Numbered from the stretch's first letter, positions 24,010 to 33,407 are shown. The stretch: DNA of 64,000 nt from Ga0077555 sp041397775 (GCA_041397775.1 JAWKWB010000003.1:186001-250000), one strand, 5' to 3'. Program-made: numbers and translations. Notes: generated by a model not told the origin, from the sequence alone.

Positions 24010-27000
24010 CGGTTTCTGCTGAACGACAGGCCGGCGCTACGGCAGGCGGTGGCGCCGTCGAGACGCTCACGGGCGTGCCGGAGGGCTATGACGGCTTCGT
24101 GCTGGGGCAACTCGCGCTCGAGGAGAGCGCCCGCCAGGGGCGGCCCGCGGCCATCTTGCACGTGGCGCGTGACGACCGCCGCCTCGAACAGCTCGAAGCC
24201 TCGCTGTCGTTCTTCGCGCCAAAGCTCAAGCGGCTGGTGCTGCCGGCCTGGGATACCGTGCCCTACGACCGGGTGGGCCCGAGCTCGGATCTCGTCGCCC
24301 GACGCATCACCACGCTCGCCGTGCTGGCTGCCGCCGCGCGCAAGGAGCCCACGATCGTTCTCACGACGGTCAACGCCGTGCTGCAGCGCGTGCCGCCGCG
24401 CACGTTCATCAAACAATCGCTGAAGCAGATCGCGCCCGGCCAGCGCATCGACCGCCAAAGCCTCGTCGCCCGGCTGGCGCTCGCCGGCTTCGTGCGCACG
24501 GGCACCGTGATGGAGCCCGGCGAATTCGCCGTGCGCGGCAGTCTCGTCGACATCTTTCCGCCGGGCCGGGCGAGCCCGTTGCGCCTCGATTTCTTCGACG
24601 ACACGCTGGAAAGCATCAAGAGCTTCGATCCGGAGACGCAACGAACCTCCAGGCTGGTGCAGCGCCTGTCGCTGATCCCCATGAGCGAGGTGGCATTCGG
24701 CGAGGCGGCGGCCAGTCGCTTCCGCCAGGCCTACGTCGCCACGTTCGGCGCCAATAATGCCAGCGACCCGCTCTATGAAGCGGTGAGCGCGGGGCAGCGC
24801 TATCCGGGCATGGAGAACTGGCTGCCGTTCTTCCACGAGCGGCTGGAGACGCTGTTCGACTATCTGCCCGGTGCCCCCGTCAGCCTCGACCACATGGCCG
24901 ATCCCGCGGTGGCCGACCGTTTCGTGCAGGTGCGCGAGCACTACGAGGCGCGCGTCGATGCGCTGGAAAGCCAATCCTTCGGGGCGGCGCCCTACAAGCC
25001 CGTTTCGGCCGACCTGATGTTCGTCGGAGAGGCGGAGTGGAAGCGTGCGCTCGAGAAGCGCGCCGTGCGCCGCCTGACGCCCTTTGCGGAAAGCGAAGTG
25101 CCGGGAGCCGCTATCCGCGCCTTCAATGGCCGCAACGGCCGTACGTTCGCTGCCGAGCGGACCTCGGCCGACGGCCGGCTGTTCGAGGTGGCGGTCGAGC
25201 ACATCAAGGCGCTCGCCGGCCGTGGCAAGCGCGTCATCGTCGCCGCCTGGACACCTGGGGCGCGGGAGCGGCTCGGCGTGCTGCTGGGCGAGCACGGCGC
25301 CTCCGGCCTGCAGCGCATCGAGAGCTTCGACGAGGCGCTGCTGGCCCCGCAGGCCACGCCCATGCTGGCCGTACTGGGCCTGGAGCACGGCTTCGAGACG
25401 CCGGACCTGGCCATCGTCGGCGAACAGGACATTCTGGGTGACCGGCTGGTACGACCGCGCCGCAAGGCAAAAAAGGCCGCCGACGTCATCACGGAGGCGA
25501 CGAGCCTCAGCGTCGGCGACCTGGTGGTGCACGCCGACCACGGCATCGGCCGCTTCGTCGGCCTCAAGACGATCACTGCGCTGGGCGCGCCGCACGATTG
25601 CCTGGAGATCACCTATCACGGCGGCGACAAGCTCTATCTGCCCGTCGAGAACATCGAGCTGCTGTCGCGCTATGGTTCCGACGAGACGGGCGCCGAACTC
25701 GATCGGCTGGGCGGAGCCGCCTGGCAATCGCGCAAGGCCAAGCTCAAGAAGCGCCTCAGAGAGATCGCAGGCGAGTTGATCCGCATCGCCGCGCTGCGCC
25801 AGTTGCGCGAGGCGCCATCGCTGGCACCGCCCAGTGGCGCCTGGGAAGAATTCGTCGCGCGCTTTCCCTACGAGCCGACGGAGGACCAGCAGGCCAGCAT
25901 CGATGCCGTGCTGGGCGATCTGTCGGCTGGCCGGCCGATGGACCGCCTCGTGTGCGGCGACGTCGGCTTCGGCAAGACGGAGGTGGCGCTCAGGGCTGCC
26001 TTTACGGCTGCCATGGCCGGCCTTCAGGTGGCGGTCGTCGTGCCGACGACGTTGCTGGCGCGGCAGCACCACCGCACCTTTGCCGAGCGCTTCAAAGGTC
26101 TGCCTCTGAAGATCGGCCGGGCGTCGCGCCTCGTGCCCACCAAAGAGATGAACGAGGTGAAGGCCGGGCTCAAGGACGGGACGATCGACATCGTCGTGGG
26201 CACGCACGCGCTTCTGGGCAAGGCCATCTCGTTCGCGCGGCTGGGGCTTTTGATCATCGACGAGGAGCAGCACTTCGGCGTCAACCACAAGGAGCGGCTG
26301 AAGCAGATCAAGGAGGACGTACACGTTCTCACGCTGACGGCGACGCCGATCCCGCGCACGCTGCAACTGGCGCTGACGGGGGTGCGGGAGCTGTCGCTCA
26401 TCACGACGCCGCCGATCGACCGGCTGGCGGTGCGCACGTACATCACGCCGGTCGATCCCGTGATCCTGCGCGAGGCCTTGCGCCGCGAACGGCATCGTGG
26501 CGGGCAATCCTTCTACGTCGTGCCGCGCATCGCCGATCTCGACGACGTGGCCGAGTTCCTGGCCGAGCATACGCCGGAATTGCGGGTAGCCCGCGCCCAC
26601 GGGCAGCTCTCGCCGACGGAGATCGAGGACATCATGACGGCCTTCTACGAAGGCCAGTACGACGTCCTCCTGGCGACCGCGATCGTGGAGTCGGGGCTCG
26701 ATATTCCGAACGCGAACACGCTGATCGTGCACCGGGCGGACATGTTCGGCCTCGCCCAGCTCTATCAATTGCGCGGGCGTGTCGGGCGGTCGAAGACGCG
26801 CGCCTATGCCTACTTCACGACGCCGGCGGGCCAGAAGCTCACCGAGGGTGCCGAGAAGAGGCTGAAGGTGCTGCACTCCCTCGACACGCTGGGAGCGGGC
26901 TTTTCGCTGGCGTCGCACGATCTCGATATCCGTGGCGCAGGCAACCTGCTGGGTGACGAGCAGTCGGGGCACATCCGGGAGGTCGGCTTCGAGCTCTACC

Positions 27001-27530
27001 AGCAGATGCTGGAGGAGACGATCCAGGCGCTCAAGGGCGGTGATCTGGGTGAGGCTGCGGACCAATGGAGCCCGCAGATACAACTTGGCACGGCCGTACT
27101 CATCCCCGAGAGCTACGTCACGGACCTGCAAGTCAGGCTGGGGCTCTATCGGCGGCTGTCCAGCCTCACCGACCGGCGCGATCTCGACGGCTTCGGGGCG
27201 GAACTGGTCGATCGGTTCGGCTCCCTGCCGCCCGAGGTCGAGCATCTGCTCGACGTGGTGGAGATCAAGGGCCTGTGCCGCGTCGCGGGGGTCGCCCAGC
27301 TCGATGCGGGTCCGAAGGGTGCTTCGATCGCCTTCCGGCGTGGCATGTTCGCAAACCCGGAGGCGCTGGTGCGGTTCATCGCGGCATCGCGCGGCATGAT
27401 CAAAGTTCAGCCGGATATGAAGTTGATCTTCAAGGCAGACTGGGCGACGGCGCAGGCGCGCATTCACGGCGCGCGGGGGCTGGTGTCGGAGCTGGCCAGA
27501 ATGGCCGAAGGACAACAGGTAAGTGCATAA
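24006..27530 (+). CDS. mfd: Transcription-repair coupling factor Mfd
   Basis: This 1174-residue DNA translocase removes stalled RNA polymerase from lesions and recruits UvrA. The start is GTG 24006, overlapping sdhE. The UvrB-like N-terminal module (residues 1-340) includes VLPAWDTVPYDRVGPSSDLV and PGEFAVRGSLVDIFPPG. The RNA-polymerase interaction domain near 500 starts LSVGDLVVHADHGIGRFVGL. The RecG-like helicase module has Walker A GDVGFGKTEVALR near 650, the DEEQ box (IIDEEQHFGV) near 752, LTATPIPRTL and the QLRGRVGRS motif VI with the following TRG region. The C-terminal autoinhibitory D7 domain spans about 1010-1150. All modules are present and the length is normal. Confidence 0.97.
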   Translation: MTVSAERQAGATAGGGAVETLTGVPEGYDGFVLGQLALEESARQGRPAAILHVARDDRRLEQLEASLSFFAPKLKRLVLPAWDTVPYDRVGPSSDLVARRITTLAVLAAAARKEPTIVLTTVNAVLQRVPPRTFIKQSLKQIAPGQRIDRQSLVARLALAGFVRTGTVMEPGEFAVRGSLVDIFPPGRASPLRLDFFDDTLESIKSFDPETQRTSRLVQRLSLIPMSEVAFGEAAASRFRQAYVATFGANNASDPLYEAVSAGQRYPGMENWLPFFHERLETLFDYLPGAPVSLDHMADPAVADRFVQVREHYEARVDALESQSFGAAPYKPVSADLMFVGEAEWKRALEKRAVRRLTPFAESEVPGAAIRAFNGRNGRTFAAERTSADGRLFEVAVEHIKALAGRGKRVIVAAWTPGARERLGVLLGEHGASGLQRIESFDEALLAPQATPMLAVLGLEHGFETPDLAIVGEQDILGDRLVRPRRKAKKAADVITEATSLSVGDLVVHADHGIGRFVGLKTITALGAPHDCLEITYHGGDKLYLPVENIELLSRYGSDETGAELDRLGGAAWQSRKAKLKKRLREIAGELIRIAALRQLREAPSLAPPSGAWEEFVARFPYEPTEDQQASIDAVLGDLSAGRPMDRLVCGDVGFGKTEVALRAAFTAAMAGLQVAVVVPTTLLARQHHRTFAERFKGLPLKIGRASRLVPTKEMNEVKAGLKDGTIDIVVGTHALLGKAISFARLGLLIIDEEQHFGVNHKERLKQIKEDVHVLTLTATPIPRTLQLALTGVRELSLITTPPIDRLAVRTYITPVDPVILREALRRERHRGGQSFYVVPRIADLDDVAEFLAEHTPELRVARAHGQLSPTEIEDIMTAFYEGQYDVLLATAIVESGLDIPNANTLIVHRADMFGLAQLYQLRGRVGRSKTRAYAYFTTPAGQKLTEGAEKRLKVLHSLDTLGAGFSLASHDLDIRGAGNLLGDEQSGHIREVGFELYQQMLEETIQALKGGDLGEAADQWSPQIQLGTAVLIPESYVTDLQVRLGLYRRLSSLTDRRDLDGFGAELVDRFGSLPPEVEHLLDVVEIKGLCRVAGVAQLDAGPKGASIAFRRGMFANPEALVRFIAASRGMIKVQPDMKLIFKADWATAQARIHGARGLVSELARMAEGQQVSA

Positions 27531-27633
27531 GCGCCCGGGCGCCGGTTGACATCGGTGGCGTATGCGGGTGAGTTGCCCCGCAATAGCAAGGGGATGTGTC
27601 GAGCATCGCTCGGCCCGAGCAAGGGGGATGAGC

Positions 27634-29931
27634 ATGATTGTCCAAGCCACATTGCGGCGGCTGACGTTGGCGGCGCTGACCTGTGCCGCGCTCACCGTCT
27701 CTGCGACCGGCGGCGCCTTGGCACAGAGCGCTTACGCCTTGGACATGTCGGCTGGCCGTGAAGCCTACGACGGCAGCAATTTCCTGCTGGCGGAGCGGCA
27801 CTTCAAGGGCGCGCTGAGCGCGGCGGGTTCTCCCGGACAGCAGGCGACGGCGCTTTATTCGCTGGCGGTGGTCGCGCAGCGGCTCGGCCGCATCGACGAC
27901 GCCAGGGAGCAGGCCAAGAAGGCGCTCGAGCTTTCGCCCAAGCACAGCTCGGCGAAGTACCTGCTGGAAGAGCTGGAGAACGCGAAGGACACCGACAAGT
28001 CGCGCACGCGCACGGCTGCGAAGGCGAAGCAGAACGGGACGCCGGCCGAGGACGCCTCGGAGAAGGCCAGCCGGTCGAAGGCCAGGCCGAAGGAGCAGGC
28101 TGCCGCGAAGGATGCCGATAACAAGGCGGAGAAGCAGAAGGTGGCCGCGGTCCACTCCGACAAGCAGGAGACCGCCAAGGCGCGCGAGAAGGAGCCTGCC
28201 AAGGCCGTCGTCGCGCGTGCCCCGAAGGTGAAGTCCGAGGCGCCCGCTGCGCCGCCCCAGCGTTTCGCGCTCGACGTGATGACGACGCTGCCGCCTCAGG
28301 CGGCGCCGATCCTGGCCGCCGATTTCGCCCGTAGCGACAAGCAGATCACGCTGATCGTGGGGCTCGGCGCCAAGGGTTCGCCGAGCGAGCGCACGATCGA
28401 ACTGCGCCGCTTCCTGCTGCCTTCGGGGAACGCCGGCGACGTCTATACGCTGCATCCCGAGGTTGCGCGCAGCCTCGTCGCCATGTCGTCCGACGGACGC
28501 CTGTCGGTGACGGCGGTGCCGGGCGAGGATGCGCCCAAAGGCAGCGACAAATCGGTCTCGGCCACGATCCATCTGTGGGACAACGAGACCGTCGAAAATA
28601 CGCACGCCATCGAGATGACCGTGGCGAGCGACGGCCGGTCGCCACTGGGCGTGCTCGCCGCGGCTTTCACACGCGACGGCAAGCGGCTGGCGATCGTGCA
28701 TCGCAAGGGCATTGAAATTCTTGCGACGGAGGGGCTGCGCAGTGCAGCGGCATATCGTTTCACGCCTCGCCAGCGCGTGCGCAACGCCGATGCGCCGCTC
28801 TCGGTCGCGATCTCGGCCAATGGCCGCCGCACCGTGCTGACGAACGGAACCCGCCTGCGGTTGATCGAAGGTCGGTCCGTGAAGGACGTGGGGCGCGCGA
28901 AGGGCGACAATCCCTTCAGCTTCGTGGCGCTGTCCGACGACGGGCACACGGCGGCGGCGGCCCAGGGTGGCGGCGTCGTGCTGATCGACCCGGAAACAGG
29001 CAAGGAATTGGCGACCGTCCCCGAACTCAAAGAGGACGTGACCGCGCTTGCGTTCTCGCCGGATGGCAAGCACCTGGCGATTGCCAGTCCGACCCAGATC
29101 CGACTGTGGTCGGTGCCGGGCAAAACCGTGGTCGGCGAGGCCACGCGCGCGGCGGCCGTGTCACGGCTGGGCTTTTCCAGCGACGGCGCCATGCTGCTGG
29201 CTTCGGGACCCGAGGGCGGTTGGGTCTGGCGCCTGACGCCGGAAGGCGCCCAGGTTGCCGAGAGCAAGGAGGCCGCGACCTCGACGGTGACGACCGCGTC
29301 CGTGGGCCGTCATGCCGCCGAGAAGGACGCGGCGGATGTCGCCAAGGCGGTTGCCGAGAAGGCTGCGGCTGCCAAGGCTGCAGCGGAAAAGGCTGCCGCA
29401 GAGAAGACACGGCTTGCGGCCGTGGCCGAGAGTGAGGCTCGCAAGGCGCGTGAACGCGAGGCAGCGCGCAAGGCAGCGGAGACTCTGAAGGCAGACGAGG
29501 CCCGTAAGGCCGCCGAGGAAGCCAGGAAGGCCGAGGAGGCTCGCAAGGCAGCCGAGGCAGCCGAGGCATCCAAGAAGGCCGAGCGTGCCAAGGCCGACGA
29601 CCGGATGGCCTTGCAGGCGGCCCACAAGGATGCACTGGCACGCCTCGACTGTGGCGAAGCGCAGTCGCTGGCCACGAAGCTGGGCATGCAGGATGAGGGT
29701 GCGTTGGCTACCTGCCGCCACCAAGCTGTGCTGGCCAAGGGCAGCGCGCGCGATCTGTTCCTCGCCGCGGCCGTGCGCTATTCGGACCACAAGCTCGGCG
29801 AGGCGACGGAACTCTACAAGGCGCTGATGAAGCGCTTTCCGCAGGATGACCTCGCACTCAAGGCAGCCGAGCGCCTGATGGACATCGCGGACCGGATGGA
29901 CGCGACCAAAGGCGACGGGAAGTCGCGCTGA
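27634..29931 (+). CDS. Exported TPR / WD40-like / Lys-Ala-rich coiled-coil protein
   Basis: This is a 765-residue exported protein. ATG 27634 has AAGGGGG 6 nt upstream; ATG 27628 is too close to that site. The signal peptide TLAALTCAALTVSATGGALA is followed by: a TPR-like helical unit at about 30-105 (ALYSLAVVAQRLGRIDDARE); a Lys/Ala/Glu-rich linker at 110-210; a beta-propeller with WD40-like blades at about 215-525 (VTALAFSPDGKHLAIAS, IRLWSVPGKTVVG); a TolA-like Ala-Lys-Glu helix at about 550-665; and a C-terminal unit with a Cys pair and another TPR-like repeat (DHKLGEATELYKALMKRFPQ). The layout suggests a periplasmic scaffold. I know of no described protein with this order of domains. Confidence 0.85.
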   Translation: MIVQATLRRLTLAALTCAALTVSATGGALAQSAYALDMSAGREAYDGSNFLLAERHFKGALSAAGSPGQQATALYSLAVVAQRLGRIDDAREQAKKALELSPKHSSAKYLLEELENAKDTDKSRTRTAAKAKQNGTPAEDASEKASRSKARPKEQAAAKDADNKAEKQKVAAVHSDKQETAKAREKEPAKAVVARAPKVKSEAPAAPPQRFALDVMTTLPPQAAPILAADFARSDKQITLIVGLGAKGSPSERTIELRRFLLPSGNAGDVYTLHPEVARSLVAMSSDGRLSVTAVPGEDAPKGSDKSVSATIHLWDNETVENTHAIEMTVASDGRSPLGVLAAAFTRDGKRLAIVHRKGIEILATEGLRSAAAYRFTPRQRVRNADAPLSVAISANGRRTVLTNGTRLRLIEGRSVKDVGRAKGDNPFSFVALSDDGHTAAAAQGGGVVLIDPETGKELATVPELKEDVTALAFSPDGKHLAIASPTQIRLWSVPGKTVVGEATRAAAVSRLGFSSDGAMLLASGPEGGWVWRLTPEGAQVAESKEAATSTVTTASVGRHAAEKDAADVAKAVAEKAAAAKAAAEKAAAEKTRLAAVAESEARKAREREAARKAAETLKADEARKAAEEARKAEEARKAAEAAEASKKAERAKADDRMALQAAHKDALARLDCGEAQSLATKLGMQDEGALATCRHQAVLAKGSARDLFLAAAVRYSDHKLGEATELYKALMKRFPQDDLALKAAERLMDIADRMDATKGDGKSR

Positions 29932-29973
29932 GCGGCGCCCGGCCGAGTTGCATTGTTCAGATCGAGATTGAGC

Positions 29974-30005
29974 AACGGCCGTCCCTCGGGGCGGCCGTTT
30001 CGTTT
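29974..30005 (+). terminator. Rho-independent terminator after the TPR/WD40 gene
   Basis: A perfect 8-bp stem (AACGGCCG / CGGCCGTT, 10-nt loop) ending at 29999 is followed by TCGTTT. It lies 43 bp after the stop of the exported protein gene on the same strand. The T-tract is short and interrupted. Confidence 0.7.
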
Positions 30006-30064
30006 GGTGCGGTCACGCTCCGCGCATGAAGGATGTGAGCCAGGCCGGGCATCTGCGAGCGGGT

Positions 30065-30790
30065 TCAGCGGCGCGGACAGCCCATGGCCTCGGCCACGCC
30101 GATGAAGCTGTCGGTGACGACGTCCCAGGCCCGGTCTGCCGCCATGTCGACGGTCTGTCCGGGGCCATGCTCGGTGCGCCGCGCCACGAAGGCGGTGCGA
30201 TAGCCGACACGGGCCGCAGCGGCGAGGTCGTTGTTGTGGGCCGCGACCAGCATGACTTCGGAGGGCTGCAGGCCCAGAAGCTCGGCGTTGCGCTGGTAGC
30301 ACTCGGGCAGGGGCTTGTAGGCGCGCGCGGTCTCCGCGCCCAGGATCACGTCCCAGGGCAGGCCGGCCCGCTTGGCCATGCGCACGAGCAGGCCGATATT
30401 GCCGTTGGACAGCGTGCCGATGACGTAGCGGCGCTTCAAGCGCAGCAGCCCGTCGATGGCATCCGGCCAGGGGTCGAGGCGATGCCAGACGGTGACGAGA
30501 TGCTCGATCTCGTGCGGCTCCAGTCCCCGGATGCCATTGCGTTCGAGGAGATTGAGGAGGCTCTCGCGATGCAGCGTGTCGAGGATGGTCCACTGGCGCC
30601 GGCCCGACCGCACTTCCTCCATGGCCGGCTGGTACATGCCGCGCCAGTCGTCGGCAAACTGTGCCCAGTCGACGGTGATGCCGCGCCCCTTGCCGAAGGC
30701 GGTCAGCTCGCGGACGAGGCTGGAGCGCCAATCGACGACGGTGCCGAAGACATCGAAGAGCAGGGCCTTGACGTTGCTTTTCGCGCTCAT
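30065..30790 (-). CDS. Haloacid dehalogenase, type II-like HAD hydrolase
   Basis: This 241-residue HAD-superfamily protein starts at ATG 30790. The nucleophile Asp lies in ALLFDVFGTVVDWRSS, motif II in IGTLSNGN, and motif III is the Lys/Tyr segment RAYKPLPECYQRN. This order and the DVFGT start are typical of (S)-2-haloacid dehalogenases. The last motif reads VAAHNNDLAAA where the best-studied enzymes have SSN-xx-D, so the Asn of the active site is replaced. The protein may therefore belong to a related subfamily with another substrate. It stands alone between a terminator and aroC, transcribed in the same direction as aroC. Confidence 0.83.
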   Translation of the reverse strand: MSAKSNVKALLFDVFGTVVDWRSSLVRELTAFGKGRGITVDWAQFADDWRGMYQPAMEEVRSGRRQWTILDTLHRESLLNLLERNGIRGLEPHEIEHLVTVWHRLDPWPDAIDGLLRLKRRYVIGTLSNGNIGLLVRMAKRAGLPWDVILGAETARAYKPLPECYQRNAELLGLQPSEVMLVAAHNNDLAAAARVGYRTAFVARRTEHGPGQTVDMAADRAWDVVTDSFIGVAEAMGCPRR

Positions 30791-30936
30791 GCTCGTATGG
30801 CCTCCTTCGCCAGTTCGTTCGTTCGATCGCTCGTGCCGGGGTGGGGAATGCGTCGCGTCGTGCGGTCCGCCATCCTGCCAGATGCCTTCGATCCGGCCTC
30901 GCTCGGCCGGTGCTTATGGTTGACACGTCCTCGACG

Positions 30937-32043
30937 TCAGCCGCGCGGGAGGGATGCTCCGCACTGGGCGCGATGACGCAGCAGATGGTCCGCCAGGACC
31001 AGGGCCATCATGGCCTCGCCCACGGGCACGGCCCGGATGCCGACGCAGGGGTCGTGGCGGCCTTTGGTGACGAGTTCCGTCTCGTTGCCGTGCCGGTCGA
31101 TCGTGCGGCGGGGCTTGAGGATCGACGATGTCGGCTTGACGGCGAAGCGCACCACGACAGGCTGGCCGGTGGAGATGCCGCCGAGAATGCCGCCGGCGTG
31201 ATTGGAGAGGAAGACGGGCTTGCCGTCGTTGCCCATGCGGATCTCGTCCGCGTTCGCTTCGCCGGTCAGGGCGACGGCGGAGAAGCCCTCGCCGATTTCC
31301 ACGCCCTTGACGGCGTTGATACTCATCATGGCGCTGGCGAGGTCCTGGTCGAGCTTGGCATAGAGCGGCGCGCCGAGCCCTGCGGGAACGCCTTCGGCGA
31401 CGACCTCGATGATGGCGCCAACGGACGAACCGGCCTTGCGGATGGTGTCGAGATAGTCGGTCCAGGTCTCGGCCATCACGGGGTCGGGGCAGAAGAACGG
31501 ATTGTTGTCGACCTCGTTCCAGGACCAGCGGCTGCGATCGACGGCGTGCGGGCCGACCTGGACCAAGGCGCCGCGCAGGCTGACGCCATCTCCCAGGACC
31601 TTGCGCGCCACCGCACCGGCAGCGACGCGCATGGCGGTCTCGCGTGCCGAGGACCGGCCACCGCCGCGATAGTCGCGGATGCCGTACTTCTGCCAGTAGG
31701 TGATGTCGGCGTGACCGGGGCGGAATTTGTCGGCGATGTCGCCATAGTCCTTCGAGCGCTGGTCGACGTTGTCGATCATCAGCCCGATCGGCGTGCCCGT
31801 GGTGACCTGGCGTCCGGCGTCGTCGCTGAAGACGCCCGATACGATGCGCACCTCGTCGGGCTCGCGGCGCTGGGTGACGAAGCGGGACTGGCCGGGCCGG
31901 CGCTTGTCGAGGAAGCCCTGGATGTCGGCGACGGTGAGCGGTACGCCGGGCGGGCACCCGTCGACGACGCATCCGATGGCTGGCCCGTGGCTTTCGCCGA
32001 AGGTTGTCACACGGAGCATGTGGCCGAAGGTGTTGAACGACAT
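30937..32043 (-). CDS. aroC: Chorismate synthase
   Basis: This 368-residue enzyme catalyses the last step of the shikimate pathway, the anti-1,4-elimination of phosphate from EPSP to give chorismate, using reduced FMN. The three family signatures are visible: GESHGPAIGCVVDGCPPG at the N-terminus with the first catalytic His, RPGHADITYWQKYGIRDYRG with the second His, and RFAVKPTSSILKPRRTIDR toward the end. FMN-binding Arg and Ser residues are in GGGRSSARETAMRVAAGAVA. The length is normal. It starts at ATG 32043 and is monocistronic, with 146 bp to the HAD gene downstream. Confidence 0.97.
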   Translation of the reverse strand: MSFNTFGHMLRVTTFGESHGPAIGCVVDGCPPGVPLTVADIQGFLDKRRPGQSRFVTQRREPDEVRIVSGVFSDDAGRQVTTGTPIGLMIDNVDQRSKDYGDIADKFRPGHADITYWQKYGIRDYRGGGRSSARETAMRVAAGAVARKVLGDGVSLRGALVQVGPHAVDRSRWSWNEVDNNPFFCPDPVMAETWTDYLDTIRKAGSSVGAIIEVVAEGVPAGLGAPLYAKLDQDLASAMMSINAVKGVEIGEGFSAVALTGEANADEIRMGNDGKPVFLSNHAGGILGGISTGQPVVVRFAVKPTSSILKPRRTIDRHGNETELVTKGRHDPCVGIRAVPVGEAMMALVLADHLLRHRAQCGASLPRG

Positions 32044-32595
32044 CTCTCAATTCCAGCAGAGGTCAGGGGCTTGGATCACGCTTGTCTATCGGCAGCGTTG
32101 CGTGAGCGCAACAATTGCCGGGGTGGCTACTCTCGGTTGCGGTGTGGTCGGAATTCAGGACGCCGGTTGCAGGTGACAAGCAATTTCCCGTTGCTTAACA
32201 CTGGGATCGAGTGGCGCGTGATTCTGTGGTCGTGGGGGGAGCCGATGGTTCTCGCACACGGGCCGCGGCATCTGCCGAGCCGTTGCGGCGGTGTTCGTTC
32301 CGACCGAGGCCAATGACGGCGCCTGGCGCCGTTATGCGTGATGGATGAGGTGCGGGGACGCTCGAAGCAACCAGAAGGGATGCGGAGCGCAAAACCATGT
32401 GCGGCCGATGGCCGGGCAAGGATTGGGCTCAGCCAATTGCCGTTGCCGAACCGGCCGAAGGAGAAAACCTCCTTCCGTTCCGGATCACGACGGCCGCAAC
32501 GATACCGGGCTCTCATTGCCTTGCCGGGCCTTTGCACAGCCTCGATGCTGCGCAGGGTCCAGAGGAGCGGAGCCGGGAATGACACTGTGGTCGAG
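32044..32595. other. Long non-coding region upstream of aroC
   Basis: No convincing protein gene is present; the open frames here lack family features and natural starts. Three inverted repeats are visible: AAGCAA/TTGCTT (about 32180-32198), ACGGCG/CGCCGT (about 32315-32333) and GAAGGAG/CTCCTTC with an AAAAC loop (32457-32475). A stretch near 32500-32590 reads like a degenerate intergenic repeat (GGAGCGGAGCCGGGAATGAC). The aroC promoter must lie in the first 200 bp. Confidence 0.5.
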
Positions 32596-32690
32596 ACTTC
32601 ATGAAGGCAGCGATTGAGCCCGCTGCCGGGATGAAGTGGAGATGCAATTCGTCATGGGTCGGGGATCCGCGTCCCCGACCTTTTTTCTTC
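32596..32690 (+). ncRNA. Candidate structured small RNA 3' end
   Basis: A long interrupted hairpin (ACTTCAT/ATGAAGT and GGCAGCG/CGCTGCC, 14 bp with a symmetric 3x3 internal loop, 32596-32637) lies 19 bp before a strong intrinsic terminator on the same strand. No plus-strand gene precedes it, so the terminator most likely ends an RNA that starts within the preceding 550 bp. The 5' end is not defined and no known RNA family is recognised. Confidence 0.4.
32657..32690 (+). terminator. Strong Rho-independent terminator with no gene upstream
   Basis: A perfect 9-bp stem (GGTCGGGGA / TCCCCGACC) with loop TCCGCG is followed directly by TTTTTTCTTCT. It works only on the plus strand, where no protein gene lies upstream for more than 2 kb. 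Confidence 0.85.
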
Positions 32691-32804
32691 TCGGCCGACT
32701 GTTCACGATCTTCGCAGGGCGCTGATCGGCAGGCTGTGAAGAAGCAGCATTGCTGTTGTATCAAAGGGATATTCGGGTAAGCTTGCCGTAGTGGAGTGAT
32801 GCCG

Positions 32805-33407
32805 ATGCTTGCAGCGACCAGTCATATTGCGAATGCCCTGATGTTCGGGACACTCGTCGTGGGAACGGCGATGCACATCGTCGGAGTGCCGTCTGCCGGT
32901 TCGCACGCCGTCGGCAGCGCCAGGGCCGCCCTCGCACATGGGAGCAATGCCTCCCGCGCAATCCGATTGCTGGCCACACCGCCCGCCGTACCAAGCGAGG
33001 CGCCGCGCGTGCTGTCGCCGTCCTCGCCACTGTTGCCGTTCAAGACATTGCCCTCGGCGGCCGCCGCGCAAACACAGGACCGCAACCGAGATCAGGCCGC
33101 TACTGCGAGCCGGCAAAGAAAGCCCGGTATCGTGCCGCCGCTGGTCGCCCGCAAGAATGCCGTGGCACCCGCTGCGCCGGCGAACGGAAAAGCAGCCGGA
33201 AAGGGGCAGGCCAAGGGTGCTCTCGACACGTCCGAACGATCGGCGCTGGGCGTGGGCGGGCTGAAAGCGAAGCGTTGCGTGGCCGGTGAGCGCCTCAATC
33301 GTCGCAAGGGGCGCTGCGTGGCCTTGCCCGGTAGCAGTCGCGCCAAGGCCGCGAAGGCGCGGGCGGCTGCGAAATCCAGGCCCAAGCGTTCGCAGCAGCG
33401 ACGGTAG
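32805..33407 (+). CDS. Exported basic protein, unknown function
   Basis: This is a 200-residue protein from ATG 32805 (GGAG 8 nt upstream; GTG 32796 and ATG 32799 are alternatives). The N-terminus looks like a signal peptide or anchor (ANALMFGTLVVGTAMHIVG). The middle is Ala/Pro/Lys-rich low-complexity sequence. Near the end, KRCVAGERLNRRKGRCVAL contains two Cys spaced by 12 residues with a Gly, reminiscent of the short Cys-Gly-Cys motifs found on alphaproteobacterial surface proteins, and the tail is extremely basic (KARAAAKSRPKRSQQRR). No homologous family is recognised. The net positive charge suggests binding to nucleic acid or to the negatively charged cell surface, which is inference. 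Confidence 0.6.
   Translation: MLAATSHIANALMFGTLVVGTAMHIVGVPSAGSHAVGSARAALAHGSNASRAIRLLATPPAVPSEAPRVLSPSSPLLPFKTLPSAAAAQTQDRNRDQAATASRQRKPGIVPPLVARKNAVAPAAPANGKAAGKGQAKGALDTSERSALGVGGLKAKRCVAGERLNRRKGRCVALPGSSRAKAAKARAAAKSRPKRSQQRR

Noticed and set aside
23817..27695. 1292-codon open frame on the minus strand antisense to mfd
   Set aside because: It follows from the strong GC codon bias of mfd; the translation has no recognisable domain and is rich in Arg, Asp and His from complement codons. Mfd on the plus strand is certain.
32338..32604. Short plus-strand open frames upstream of the orphan terminator (60-90 codons in three frames)
   Set aside because: All three frames are open at once because of high GC; none has a ribosome site and protein-like pattern. 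A non-coding RNA is the better explanation.
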